Under the pieces are notes generated by a model. It saw only the letters and a list, made by a program, of their open reading frames with translations, did not search any database and was not told the DNA's origin. Position numbers and translations under genes: made by a program. Below are positions 1 to 9,666 of a DNA stretch of 64,000 bases, in pieces. The DNA comes from Lineus longissimus. Its lineage: Eukaryota; Nemertea; Pilidiophora; Heteronemertea; Lineidae. Within the stretch, counting starts at the first letter, position 1. Every line of letters begins with the position of its first letter. The stretch is from assembly GCF_910592395.1 (NCBI RefSeq), contig NC_088318.1, forward strand, positions 8,306,349 to 8,370,348. The letters run 5' to 3'.

Positions 1-124
1 AGGGTTTGGACTGTATTTTAGCTCCACCCTCGAGTGTCTTGGTAACTCAACCAAGGTCCTCCGCCTCGGGTTCAATTCCCTAAATACATTTAATATAGAA
101 ATCTGCCTATATAACAGGGAAGCA

Positions 125-605
125 AGCGTACCAGATGTTTAACTGGCTACACAGCCTCGTTAGCCTATCCACTTCAAAATGGCTAACACAGCCTATTTAG
201 TTTTCAATTTCATAATGGCCACCAAGGCCTGTAACATCGTGAAATGATAAATTGGCTATTACAGCCCAGTAGGCCAACATGCATTAGGCATAACAGCCCC
301 CAAAAGTGGCAACCCCAGCCGACAAGCATTCCAGCTAACGCATGGCTACCACAGCCTTAGCCTATCAGCTTCCATAATGGCCACCACAGCCTGTAACACC
401 GAGGGATTATAAACTGGCTACCACAGCCCAGATAGGTATAACAACCTCCACAATTGACTACCACAGCCCAGATAGGTATAATAACCTCCACAATTGGCTA
501 CCACAGCCTACAAGCCTTCCATGGCTACCACAGCCTGTAAAATCGGGAAATAAGAAATGGCTGCCTCAGCCTATAAAGCCTTAGAGCTACCATATGGCTA
601 TCCAA
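125..605. repeat. Degenerate GGCTACCACAGCC minisatellite
   Basis: The motif GGCTACCACAGCC and close variants recur irregularly, often followed by phrases such as CCCAGATAGGTATAA. Each motif is a small inverted repeat (GGCT...AGCC). Spacing is irregular, so this is a degenerate array rather than a clean satellite. No coding potential is visible. Confidence 0.75.
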
Positions 606-666
606 GCGTATAAAATTAAGAAATCAGAAATCGGGATTAGACTTGGGCCTACATATATCCGTCGGC

Positions 667-775
667 CATGTGTCAAGAGCATGCCTTAGTACTCTTCAGA
701 TATTTTTAGCTACGCTGGCTAGAGCCGGTGTAGCTTATCAGATGAGCAGGGGAGCCACGAAAGTAGTTCCCAGGT
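667..775 (+). repeat. Direct repeat, copy 1 of 2
   Basis: About 100 bp starting at CATGTGTCAAG and ending AGTAGTTCCCAGGT is repeated almost unchanged 350 bp downstream (1029-1125). Copy 1 has about ten extra bases near its start. The DNA between the copies shows no gene. Confidence 0.85.
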
Positions 776-1028
776 GTTAAAGCAATACTTAGTCCTAATG
801 CCTAATGCCTAATGCCCAATGCCTAACCTCAGTGATCACCTAGCGAGTAAGCTAGGAACTAAATTAAGTGCTGCCACCTAGCGTCAGTAGCGATCAACCA
901 AGCCACAACAAACTAGATGGCGTTACAACAGAAGAAGAAACGTTGACCGAAATGACGTTACGTCGTGAGCAGTACAGCGCCAGTTGAGCGAATGCAAAGT
1001 AAGTGAAAGCACGCTTTAGTCATTTTAA

Positions 1029-1125
1029 CATGTGTCAAGTACTCTTCAGATATTTTTAGCTACGCTGGCTAGAGCCGGCATAGCTTATCAGATGAGCAGG
1101 GGAGCCATGAAAGTAGTTCCCAGGT
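1029..1125 (+). repeat. Direct repeat, copy 2 of 2
   Basis: Second copy of the 667-775 repeat, with only a few substitutions after the shared CTCTTCAGATATTTTTAGC start. It suggests a local segmental duplication or two copies of a small dispersed element. Confidence 0.85.
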
Positions 1126-1600
1126 AGGGGCAGTGCAAAATGCTTATTTGCAGAAAATATTGGCTGCTTGTAGAGAAGCATCAGCCCTGAAATGCGAGTT
1201 CATGATGCATTCTAAATATGGGCTGCTTAAATCTTCGTGAAATCGTAAGTATGATTGATAATTATCACATTGTAGAAAATCGTCTGCTGAACCTGCTATT
1301 TGTTTGCGGATCCAAGCTCCCCACCTTGTTTTGCCAATGCATTATGGAATCAAGACACGGGCATATGAATAGTGAAAACACACCGAGATTGGAAATTTGG
1401 AAAACGGAGAACGACTTTATGTTCTGCCTCAGTATTGAGAGTAAAATGTAGGTCAATATTTCGAAGGGCTAGATGCTACGCATGAAAAATAAAAATATGA
1501 TTTTATCGGATCTATTGTCGATTCAACGAATAAAATTCTAAATGAAGTAGAAGTGAAACAAAACTTGCAGTTGTTTATTGTATGAATTTTGGAAGTGAAG

Positions 1601-2920
1601 GCGGATTGATACACGGCATCAGAAGGGACAGAACCTCCTGCGCGGGCCGGACATCAGTTTGTCTTTCGTGAAGAAGGTGAGTAAGTTTCTTTTTTTACGG
1701 TTGCTAAAATTGTGTTGTTGCCTGTAAATTGGGATTGTATCTAACACGTGAAGTGTCAGGGTCATCGAGGTGCTGTCATTTGTTTATTTTCAACGTTTTG
1801 ATGCCGAAAACAGCGTGTTGTTTACATTTTCTCTTGATTTGCTAGGTACAATTGGCCATGACAACTGTTATTTGAAAAATCATAGTATAGAATGACTCCT
1901 GTAGCTTGTTTACATAGGAAGTGTTACCGTTGTAGGCTTTCTGTCTCGTTAAATTTGCTCAGTCATTGAGTCGAAGTCGAAGATCAAAACACAAAAAATT
2001 CTTCCCAATCATCAGAATGAAATAATCGTAATACTTCACAATTATCTATTACACATAGATATAACAACTACAGGAGAATGACTTTGAAATCCAGACAAAA
2101 ATTTGTTATAAGAATAGCCTCTTTGTATTTATAAACATCATCGACGTAATCAAAACAAACCCGAACGCTAGATAGACGAACAAACATGGCGGACTGCTTC
2201 ACAAGAAGTTGACGTTTTCTCATGTTTCTTGTCAAAATAACAATGATATCGTAGACCTTTGATAGTGACACTGGTCAGAGTACACAAATAATAGCGACGA
2301 AGTAGTCTGCTGGAATTGCGAGGTATTTTTAACGAACAATAAAACTACCATTCTCAGTCTATGCTGATACGCCATACGGAAAACCGTGAGGAGCTGCATG
2401 AACTGGGCCTACATTATTTACCATACATTACAGTTACGTACCGGATACCGGTACATGAACAAATGCAATACACTGCAACATATGTGCAGGGAAGTAAAGT
2501 ATGCATTGCAAGCCATGTGTCCAAACTCTACCAAGGTGAACGTTAGTAAATAAGGGTGAACTTTTTCAAATCTATTAACTTTATTTTATCCCCCCCCCAC
2601 CAGTTCACTAGTTTTTCACAAAAGTTTTGACATTTTTTTGTACATTTATGTTTTACCTTATCACCAACATGAACAGCAAGCCATACAGGGTTGTATATCC
2701 TCTCACGGCTTTCGCGTATCAGCACAGACTACTCATTGTTTTTGTAACATTAATATAATGATCGGGAATGTTGATAATAAGTATCTTATTTTGATGGTGT
2801 TTTTTTACAAATTGCTCTTTTTTCTCATGTTTACAGGATGATGCAGTCTATAATCTACGAGTCATTCCGGTGGTCTCCACTGGCAAAGTGGTGTTGCTGT
2901 GCATGCTGGGGAACTGGTGA
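1601..2920 (+). CDS. Candidate last two exons of an unrecognised gene
   Basis: A strong splice donor (AAG|GTGAGTAAG) lies at 1676/1677 and a pyrimidine-rich acceptor (TTTACAG|GAT) at 2836/2837. One frame is open from 1601 to 1676 and continues in phase across the junction to a TGA at 2918-2920, giving about 25 plus 27 residues. The first part ends with residues like RGPDISLSFVKK and the second reads DDAVYNLRVIPVV and ends CMLGNW. An AG at 1599-1600 could be the acceptor of the first of these exons; a stop lies directly upstream in that frame. An AATAAA follows at 3041. I do not recognise the protein. Another open frame in exon 2 (2838-2990) is possible. Exons further upstream could include the open stretch before the GTAAGT at 1244. 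It could instead be a non-coding transcript. Confidence 0.35.
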
Positions 2921-3040
2921 CATGAAACCAATCAACCAGTCAGCCATGAGATTGACAGGATCGGGAAAGAAGACGCTGTATCTTAGCTGATTTGTCCTTC
3001 ACGTTTTGGTCTTGTTTTACTGTATTATACAAGTTGATTG

Positions 3041-3046
3041 AATAAA
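3041..3046 (+). terminator. Possible polyadenylation signal
   Basis: AATAAA in the context TTGATTGAATAAAGAAGCC, 121 bases after the stop of the candidate 1601-2920 gene. The position fits a short 3' UTR. The hexamer alone is common by chance in AT-rich DNA. Confidence 0.4.
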
Positions 3047-3137
3047 GAAGCCTTGAAATTGAATAGGCATCTCTGAATTTTTATTTATTATAATATTAAA
3101 AAATAAAGCTTGCCTATCAAACCTAAACTCTTGAACA

Positions 3138-3599
3138 TGCAACTTTTAACCCTTATACTAGTGTCATGCTCGACCTTAGGTCGAGTTAAAATTCCTACCC
3201 CTTTACTGTATCGCTCGAACCTAGGTCAAGAGAGAGGGAAATGCCTCAGAAAATAAATTATCCAGGGCGCAATTGGAGTCCTTTTTGTTTACTTTATCTG
3301 CCAGTGTAAAGACGGCACTGCGTCTGATCATTGATAACTTGCAACTGAAAGTCAAGCACCTTTTCAGAAGAGGTGAGGCAAGGGTTATGGTGATATAAGA
3401 GACGTCATCATGCCTCATGTCACAATCAAGTAAGAGACCGCATTGTCGCCTGAATGATATGAGACAAGAGGGTGATGTCACAATCAAGTAAGTGACCACA
3501 TTGTAGCCTGATCGATATAAGAGAAGAGCGTGATGTATGAGACGTTATCATGCCTGATGTCACAGTCAAGTAAGACTTCGTTGTAGCCTGATTGATATA
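3138..3599 (+). repeat. Tandem array, left part (interrupted by pogo element)
   Basis: From about 3380 the phrases CATCATGCCTCATGTCACAATCAAGTAAG and TAGCCTGATTGATATGAGAG (here quoted in pieces) recur with a spacing of roughly 60-85 bp. The same phrases continue at 5344 in the same orientation, so the pogo element between them landed inside the array. The first 240 bases are unrelated single-copy-looking DNA with two short TAGGTCGAG-like repeats. Confidence 0.75.
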
Positions 3600-5343
3600 C
3601 CGTATTTGATGGTGTATAAGTCGCACCTTTTTACATTGAAAAATTCTGCCGAAGTGGGGGGTGCGACCTATATACGGAAGTGCGACTTATACACCAAAGG
3701 CCCGTGAACGGCGAAATGATGCAACCCAAAAATCCCCCATCGGGAGCCCCACGTAGCAATCACAGCGCGCCAAATGATAGCACGCGAGAGGTCAAGGTCG
3801 CACTTGTATTGTATTGCACACACACATGGTCGAGTGGTTTACAATAGCAAAAATGCTGAAAAGATTCAGTTATACCGGGAAATTCAAGCTAGAAGTGGTC
3901 AAGTATGCAGAGGAGAATGGCGGGAATCGGGCTGCTGGTCGGCAGTATGCAGTAAGTGAGAAACTGGTGCGTGATTGGCGCAGGAATCAGGACACCATCA
4001 AAGAAATGCTGAGAAAAAAACGAGCAAGGCGCGGGAAGGATGCCCTCTGGCCAGAATTGGAACGAGAACTTGTCGGGTGGGTTACGGATTTACGAGATTC
4101 TGGACGCTCGGTGAACACTATCATGATCCGTCAAAAAGCACTAACTGTTGTTAGGCATGATGAAGCATATGAGGATATAAGGGATGAATTCATCGGCAGT
4201 GAGGGTTGGTGCTACCGTTTTATGAAACGGCATGACCTTGTCATTCGGACCAGAACAACACTTGCGCAAGCCCTTCCAGCTGACCTTGACGATAAAGTTA
4301 TCAGTTTTCATCGATTTGTTATACGGATGCGTAGGCAGCACGGATACTTGATCTCTTGCATTGGGAACATGGATGAAACCCCTTGCACATTTGACATTCC
4401 AATGAATCATACTGTGCACAAAAAAGGCGATAAAACTTTTGCTGTGAAAACCACCGGTCATGAGAAAACTCACTTTACTGTTGTTCTTGCCTGCATGGCA
4501 GATGGCACTAAATTGAAACCGATGATTATATTCAAGCGTAAAACTATGCCCAGGGATAATTTTCCGGTCACAGTGAATGTGCAAGTACAAGCTAAAGGGT
4601 GGATGGATGAGAACATGATGAATGTGTGGATATCGGAAATCTGGCGCAGGAGGCCCGGTGGAATAAGAAATGACTTGAGTTTGCTTGTGTTTGACAGCAT
4701 GCGGGCACACCTGGAAAGCAAAACCGTCGTGAACGGTGTAACACACACTGTGCAGTCATTTCAGGGGGGTGTACCAAACTCCTTCAGCCGATTGATGTTA
4801 GTCTCACTAAACCTTTCAAAGATGCACTTCGATACGAATGGGAGTCTTGGATGCAGAGTGATGATGACCACACGTTCATGGCAACAGGGAAAATGCGGGC
4901 AGCATCGCCAGGAATCATTTGTGCTTGGGTGAGTCGGGCATGGGATACAGTTGACGCCGGAATCGTTCGAAAGTCCTTTTTGAAGACGGGCATATCAAAT
5001 GCACAAGACGGAGTTGAGGACGACTGGCTGTGGAGAGACTGAAAATGTCACGGATCAAGACCGCGTGCATGCGTTCGAGGCAGCCGACCAGGATCAGGAG
5101 AGCATGGATAGTGACAATGACATTACCGATTCTCAACGTATTCGGGCGTTTGATGGCTACGATGACGATTCAGAATTCAAGGGATTTGATTCAGACAATT
5201 TGGAATAGGCCTTTCGCCATGGAACTCATGAAATAGTTATGTTAGACTTGGTAAGTGGCAAAAAACATTTTACATAAACTTTTGGAGCCAAAGTTGGGGG
5301 TGCGACTTATACACCCATGCGACTTATACACCATCAAATACGG
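3600..5343 (+). mobile_element. pogo/Tigger-type DNA transposon
   Basis: The ends are perfect inverted repeats for at least 25 bp, starting CCGTATTTGATGGTGTATAA at 3600 and its complement ending at 5343. A second inward copy of GTGCGACTTATACACC follows the left end (about 3681) and a second copy of the same phrase precedes the right end (about 5298). So each terminus carries a doubled motif. The left flank is TA, as expected for this superfamily. The right flank reads AA, so the TA duplication is damaged or one base is lost. Between the ends lies a broken transposase gene. The element sits inside a local tandem array. Confidence 0.88.
3814..5208 (+). pseudogene. pogo-family transposase, frameshifted
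   Basis: The encoded enzyme would cut and paste the element in the nucleus. The first frame (3814-4932) has an N-terminal Psq-like helix-turn-helix (residues about 20-60, YTGKFKLEVVKYAEENG), then a second DNA-binding helix region of CENP-B type (residues about 80-140, ending GWCYRFMKRH). A DDE_1 catalytic domain follows, with the first aspartate in GNMDETP (residue 187) and the second in LVFDSMRAH (residue 294). Near 4770-4790 the frame shifts by one; the third-aspartate region (LQPIDVS) and the following 75 residues are in the next frame. A second break near 5035 puts the acidic tail (4999-5208, many D and E) in a third frame. Total length fits the family. Two frame breaks make it inactive unless they are sequencing errors. 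The antisense frame at 4141-4746 is a shadow. Confidence 0.88.
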
Positions 5344-5520
5344 AAGAGAAGCGGGTGATGAAAGAGACTGCATCATGCCTCATGTCACAATCAAGTAAGA
5401 GACCGCATTGTAGCCTGATTGATATGAGAGTAGAGGGGGTGATGTTAGAGACGGCATCATGCCTCATGTCACAATCTAGAGACTGCATTGGAGCCTTATG
5501 GGAGGGAATAGGGCAGTGAT
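5344..5520 (+). repeat. Tandem array, right part
   Basis: Continuation of the array before the pogo element: CATCATGCCTCATGTCACAA and TAGCCTGATTGATATGAGAG recur in the same orientation. About two units are present, the last one decayed. Confidence 0.75.
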
Positions 5521-5524
5521 ACAA

Positions 5525-5925
5525 GAACTAATCTAAACTCAAGGTAATGATGGAGACATTTGCACTGACGTACTTTTATGACCTTCTGCCCTACTTAAAG
5601 TAGGCGTGTTTGGTATCGAACTAAAGATAATGAACAGTAGGTTTGCGCTAACCCATTTTCATTGCCAACTGACCTACTTGGAGACGGTTACAGCGAAAGG
5701 TGTCATCCGTGTTTGATATCAAACTAAAAGTGTTTAAGAGTAGGTTTACCCTGATATACTTTTATGACTCACTAAACAACTTCAACACCGTTAGAGGAAG
5801 GCAGTCGCATTAATGGTATCAAACTAAAGGTACTGAAAGAGCAGTTTTGCGCTGGCCTGCTTAAACAGAGTTGGAGCATAGGCACTGAAGGTATTGAAGA
5901 GCGGATGTGACAAAAGAACCCCTCA
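5525..5925 (+). repeat. Degenerate tandem repeat of about 105 bp, about four copies
   Basis: The phrases GGTATCAAACTAAAGGTA, AGAGTAGGTTTGCGCT and ACTTTTATGAC return in the same order at roughly 100-110 bp spacing, with many substitutions. An old tandem duplication with no coding signal. Confidence 0.6.
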
Positions 5926-6939
5926 ACTACTTCATTCACTGCAGTTCAAATAAAACCTTCACAACTGTCATCCATCCTAGGGGCCAAATTCATTAGACGT
6001 GTGTAACTTCTCCCTGATTAGTTATAGGGCCTATTCATATTCTGTGAAGATTTACATGAAGGACCTGAATCTGTCTATTCAGTAGTTAAACGCTGTTTTA
6101 AGCTGAACGCCCTTCATGAATTTGGCCCCATTTGTCTAAGCTTGATTCCATCTAGTCTGTCCACATCTCCCTATCTACCATAAACCTTCAGTCTGGTACT
6201 CGCATTTACTACTTGCTACATTTTCTTGTCATTCATCTCATTCCTTGCTATTAAATTCCGCCAGCGAAGCTATTCAGGCTGCCAGGCCTCTAGTAATGAA
6301 ATTAAAACGGTCAACACCTGCTTCAAAATAAAAAAAATTCAGCTGTAAATACCTTACACCGTTTAATTATAACCTCATAGTTAATACTGATATATCAAAT
6401 CGACCAAAATGGATAAACTAAGTATATAATAGACCTTTTTTCCTGAGCTCCGTCGAAACACTTTTCTCAGTTCCAACCGCGAAAAGGAAGTGGCGACACC
6501 GATCGTCACAAGGTAACACTAATGATGATATTTGCACACAGTAGCTAAGGTGGTAATTTTCATCTTCATTGTACTCTTGTGTGGTCATTTTCCCTAAGTT
6601 GGTTAAGCTATTGCAATGTGCCAAGCTTGCCCTAAGGAGCTTATTTGAGACATTTGTTCTTAGGTGGTTAAACATGGACTTGTCCATTTTCTGTTTTATT
6701 ACCTCATAAGTGAAGATTGGTAACAAGGAATGACCACCTAAGCAAGAGTTCATAGGTGGTAACCACCTAAGGTACTGTAGAATCCCGCCTGTCCTGCCAG
6801 TTTGTAAATTCTATAGATTGGGTATATTATACAATAGGGTTGTACTGAGTATTGAGCATAAATAGCACCAGTCAACAATAAGCAGCCGTTAAGCGCTGGG
6901 GTTACGGTCGCAGGTGTGGTGTGCACGGATTAAATGGTC
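5926..6939. other. No gene seen
   Basis: AT-rich DNA. A reverse-strand open frame at 6418-6753 resembles no family I know and has no splice or start context, so I leave it unannotated. No tandem structure is visible. Confidence 0.5.
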
Positions 6940-7377
6940 AATTATGTATGGGCGGTTATTACCAAAAAAAGACAAACCAAAGCAAAGACACTTGTGTAGC
7001 ATATCAAGGACACGTAGATTGATACTCCTATGTGTGCCACATCAAAGACATCAGGACCATACACCACGTCAAAGATAACGATGCGAAGTCAACAGGCGGC
7101 GCCACTGTAGATTGCTGGCGGCCGTATGCCTGTTGACGTTGTTGTTATTCGCCACCTCTCTCCCCATTATTCCAACAACTTGTTGAAGGAGGTTGACACA
7201 GTTTTCTAACTTATCTCTATCCATGGTTATGATATACTAGTATGATTGATGATGTTGAAAAGAAAGGGGATCTCAAAATACGACAGTCTACTACGAATAG
7301 ATGCAATAGTGACATAACAACACATGTGCATTTTCCCGCTAGTCGCTTATATCAACAAAAACCTGAAGTTGTCGATG

Positions 7378-8697
7378 TCGTTTTTAAACATAACATAACA
7401 TAACATAACATAACATAATTTATTTCTCTCCAAAAAACCCTTTAGGGTATAAGAGGTTACATGATTTAACATTTACATATGGTGGACCAAGCTGATGAAT
7501 TCTTTACAAAAACTATGAATATTGTCTAAGTTTACCCGGGAACATTTAGTCATAATGCGATGGAAAAATTCATGATAAAAAACCTGAGGTAATTCTTTTA
7601 AGTTTGGAAACAACCTTACTCGCATGTGACGGAAATACGGACACGTAATAAAATAATGAAGTTCGTCTCTTACACAAACCTGGTCACAAAGACCACAAAT
7701 ATTTTCAGCAGTCTCATTTCTATACATTCTGGTTACCGTTTCTGGGAATTTTATAGATCCAGTACGAAATTTACAAATACTGACCGTTTGATATAATGGT
7801 AATTTTTTAACATAGGGCTCCATATTCAGGTTTTGTTTAAACATTCTATAAATTGTACATCTGAAATCGTTATTTACTTCGTTTCTCCATTGATAGTTGT
7901 TCACACTGGTCTCTCATTATCTGTTCAACTACAATTTTCAGTTCTCGTAGGGACAAAACCTCGGGAGTATACCAAATTTGAGTGAGGCCACAGCTGTCTA
8001 GAACAGTTTTCACACTTTTACACCAGCCTTGGTTTAAATAACCCTTGTCTAAATGCTCCCTAGTTATGTTATAAAAGATATAAGCCCATTTATCTGTTTT
8101 TCCAATTCTGAGTCTGTTCCAAAAAGGTAACATTCGCACGGCTATGTGAATCTTCAAAGAGTATCGCCCAAGTTCTCCCATTACCATTACTGTAGGAGTT
8201 CTTAACGGTAATCGTAGCAAATATTTGCAAAATTTAACTTGTACACGATCCAGCAACTCGGTGTTTTGGTTACCCCACACCTCACTACCATATAGCAAAA
8301 CTGGTGTGACTACTTTGTCAAATATGTCTAGACTCAATTCGACCGTAAGAGAAAGTCTTCTTTCTATACGCTCTCAGTACACCAAACATGGCTTTCATAC
8401 CTTTATTATATCTATCTTTTATTGCCCTCGCAAAATTTCCATTATATGAGAATGTTACGCCTAAGTATGTGAAATGATCTACCAACTCGACCCTACCCCC
8501 ATTATATCTAAATTCCGGTATATTTACTCTTAGCTTTCCCCGAGAAAAAATCATTGCCTTGGTTTTCTTAATATTTACGATCAGATGCCACTCCTCACAG
8601 TAATCGTGCAATAAGTTCAGGGCGTTTTGTAACTCGTTAGGATCATCTGCCATAAGAATCATATCGTCCGCACACAATAAATAATATTGCCAGCTTC
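7378..8697 (-). mobile_element. 5'-truncated non-LTR retrotransposon (LINE)
   Basis: On the reverse strand the 3' end carries an (ATGTT)n tail, visible as AACATAACATAACATAAC at 7386-7417. The 5' end is lost within the reverse-transcriptase domain, just before the CADD motif. Truncation at 5' and a simple-repeat tail are the hallmarks of target-primed reverse transcription. It sits between the arms of the inverted-repeat element. The clade is uncertain. Confidence 0.85.
7473..8677 (-). pseudogene. LINE reverse transcriptase C-terminal part, broken
   Basis: Three overlapping reverse-strand frames make up one protein end: 8677-8318, 8337-7870 and 7904-7473. The first begins at the catalytic box (MCADDMILMADD, a YADD variant) and continues with the thumb region (HLIVNIKKTKAMIFSRG, YLGVTF). 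The second has the LINE phrase PVLLYGSEVWG followed by the connection region. The third contains a CGLCDQVCVRDELHYF stretch and a later TCPYF, a C-x2-C...H...C zinc-like motif common at LINE C-termini. The frame breaks near 8330 and 7890 show that the copy is dead. Endonuclease and fingers are absent because of the 5' truncation. Confidence 0.85.
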
Positions 8698-8895
8698 AAA
8701 AAAATCTCCAAGTTGTCTAAAAACTCACATCGGCTATTGATATGGAAATCAGAAGGACCATTACTTTTCCCAAGACGGTGGCGCCGCCTGTTGACTTCGC
8801 ATCGTTATCTTTGACGTGGGATATGGTCCAGAGAGGTATGCTGTATCAAACAAAAACAAAACATGCATTCCAGATGTCTTTGATGTGGCACACAT

Positions 8896-9059
8896 AGGAG
8901 TATCAATCTACGTGTCCTTGATATGCTACACAAGTGTCTTTGCTTTGGTTTGTCTTTATTTGCGGTAATAACCGCCCAGGAGTATCAATCTACGTGTCCT
9001 TGATATGCTACACAAGTGTCTTTGCTTTGGTTTGTCTTTATTTGCGGTAATCACCGCCC
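8896..9059 (+). repeat. 82 bp tandem duplication in the right inverted-repeat arm
   Basis: Two nearly identical 82 bp copies begin AGGAGTATCAATCTACG and end GGTAATAACCGCCC or GGTAATCACCGCCC. The left arm of the element has only one copy, so the duplication is specific to the right end. Confidence 0.9.
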
Positions 9060-9070
9060 ATAATTATGCG

Positions 9071-9443
9071 TTGGCCATGTAAAGTAGATGTTGCATACTG
9101 ACTGCTGTGATTCGTGCATGTGCTGGTCTTTTTTGAATTGGGGTGTAGGCTCACTGGTGTGTAAATAGTGGAGGCCTACAGGGTGGCCCAAAGATGCTCA
9201 AGTATACTTTCACTACCATAAGACTGCTGGTACCATGTTGGATCTTGAATGTAGGATTTTGCAAGGAGAAAAATCTCGATTCGGTCTATCCAGTAGTTTT
9301 AGTTCTGAGAGTCAATTTTGTGAAGCGAATTTGGGAGTGATTTCAGCCATGGTATTTCGAAGAAACTGATCAATCTAGTTGCTGGCCCATTTAATCCCAC
9401 AATCTTTGCTTTTGCTCTAAAGCAATTCTCAAACGGTGCATAA
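9071..9443. other. No gene seen; target region of the BEL element
   Basis: Unremarkable AT-rich DNA leading up to the BEL/Pao insertion point. No repeat or open frame of note. Confidence 0.5.
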
Positions 9444-9448
9444 ATGCC

Positions 9449-9623
9449 TGTTCAGGAGATATTGTTGTCTTTGGCCCCGTTACGGCCCTTGTGGAATTGT
9501 TCGAAAAGTGTAGAATTAGAAACAACATCATATTTGAAACCACGTTTTGCCTTGCCCATTTTTCCATCAAAATACCCATCTTTGACGACAACAAACCACA
9601 AATAATAGAGATCCTCAAGAACA
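9449..9623 (+). repeat. 5' LTR of BEL/Pao element (175 bp)
   Basis: Starts TGTTCAGGAGATATTG and ends CTCAAGAACA. It is short for an LTR but exactly matches the length of the 3' copy. It is preceded by ATGCC and followed by the primer-binding site. Confidence 0.95.
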
Positions 9624-9626
9624 TAT

Positions 9627-9643
9627 TGGTATACAGAGCGTAG
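9627..9643 (+). other. Likely primer-binding site
   Basis: TGGTATACAGAGCGTAG lies three bases after the 5' LTR. A TGG start, complementary to the CCA end of a tRNA, is the standard form. I cannot name the tRNA. Confidence 0.65.
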
Positions 9644-9666
9644 TTAAGTAGAGTACATTTAAAAGG

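Larger units (their letters stand above)
6940..9070. mobile_element. Long inverted-repeat (foldback-type) element split by a LINE
   Basis: The segment 6940-7104 is found again in reverse complement at 8778-9070. Shared phrases include GGCGGTTATT, CAAAGCAAAGACACTTGTG, TACGTGTCCTTGATATGC and GTGGCGCCGCCTGTTGACTT. The right arm is longer because of an extra stretch near 8830-8870 and an 82 bp tandem duplication (8896-9059). No transposase from this element is visible, so it is non-autonomous or its core has been lost. A LINE fragment lies between the arms. I could not define a convincing target-site duplication. Confidence 0.8.

Noticed and set aside
4141-4746. 201-codon reverse-strand frame
   Set aside because: It lies wholly antisense to the pogo transposase core, whose motifs are clear; it is a shadow.
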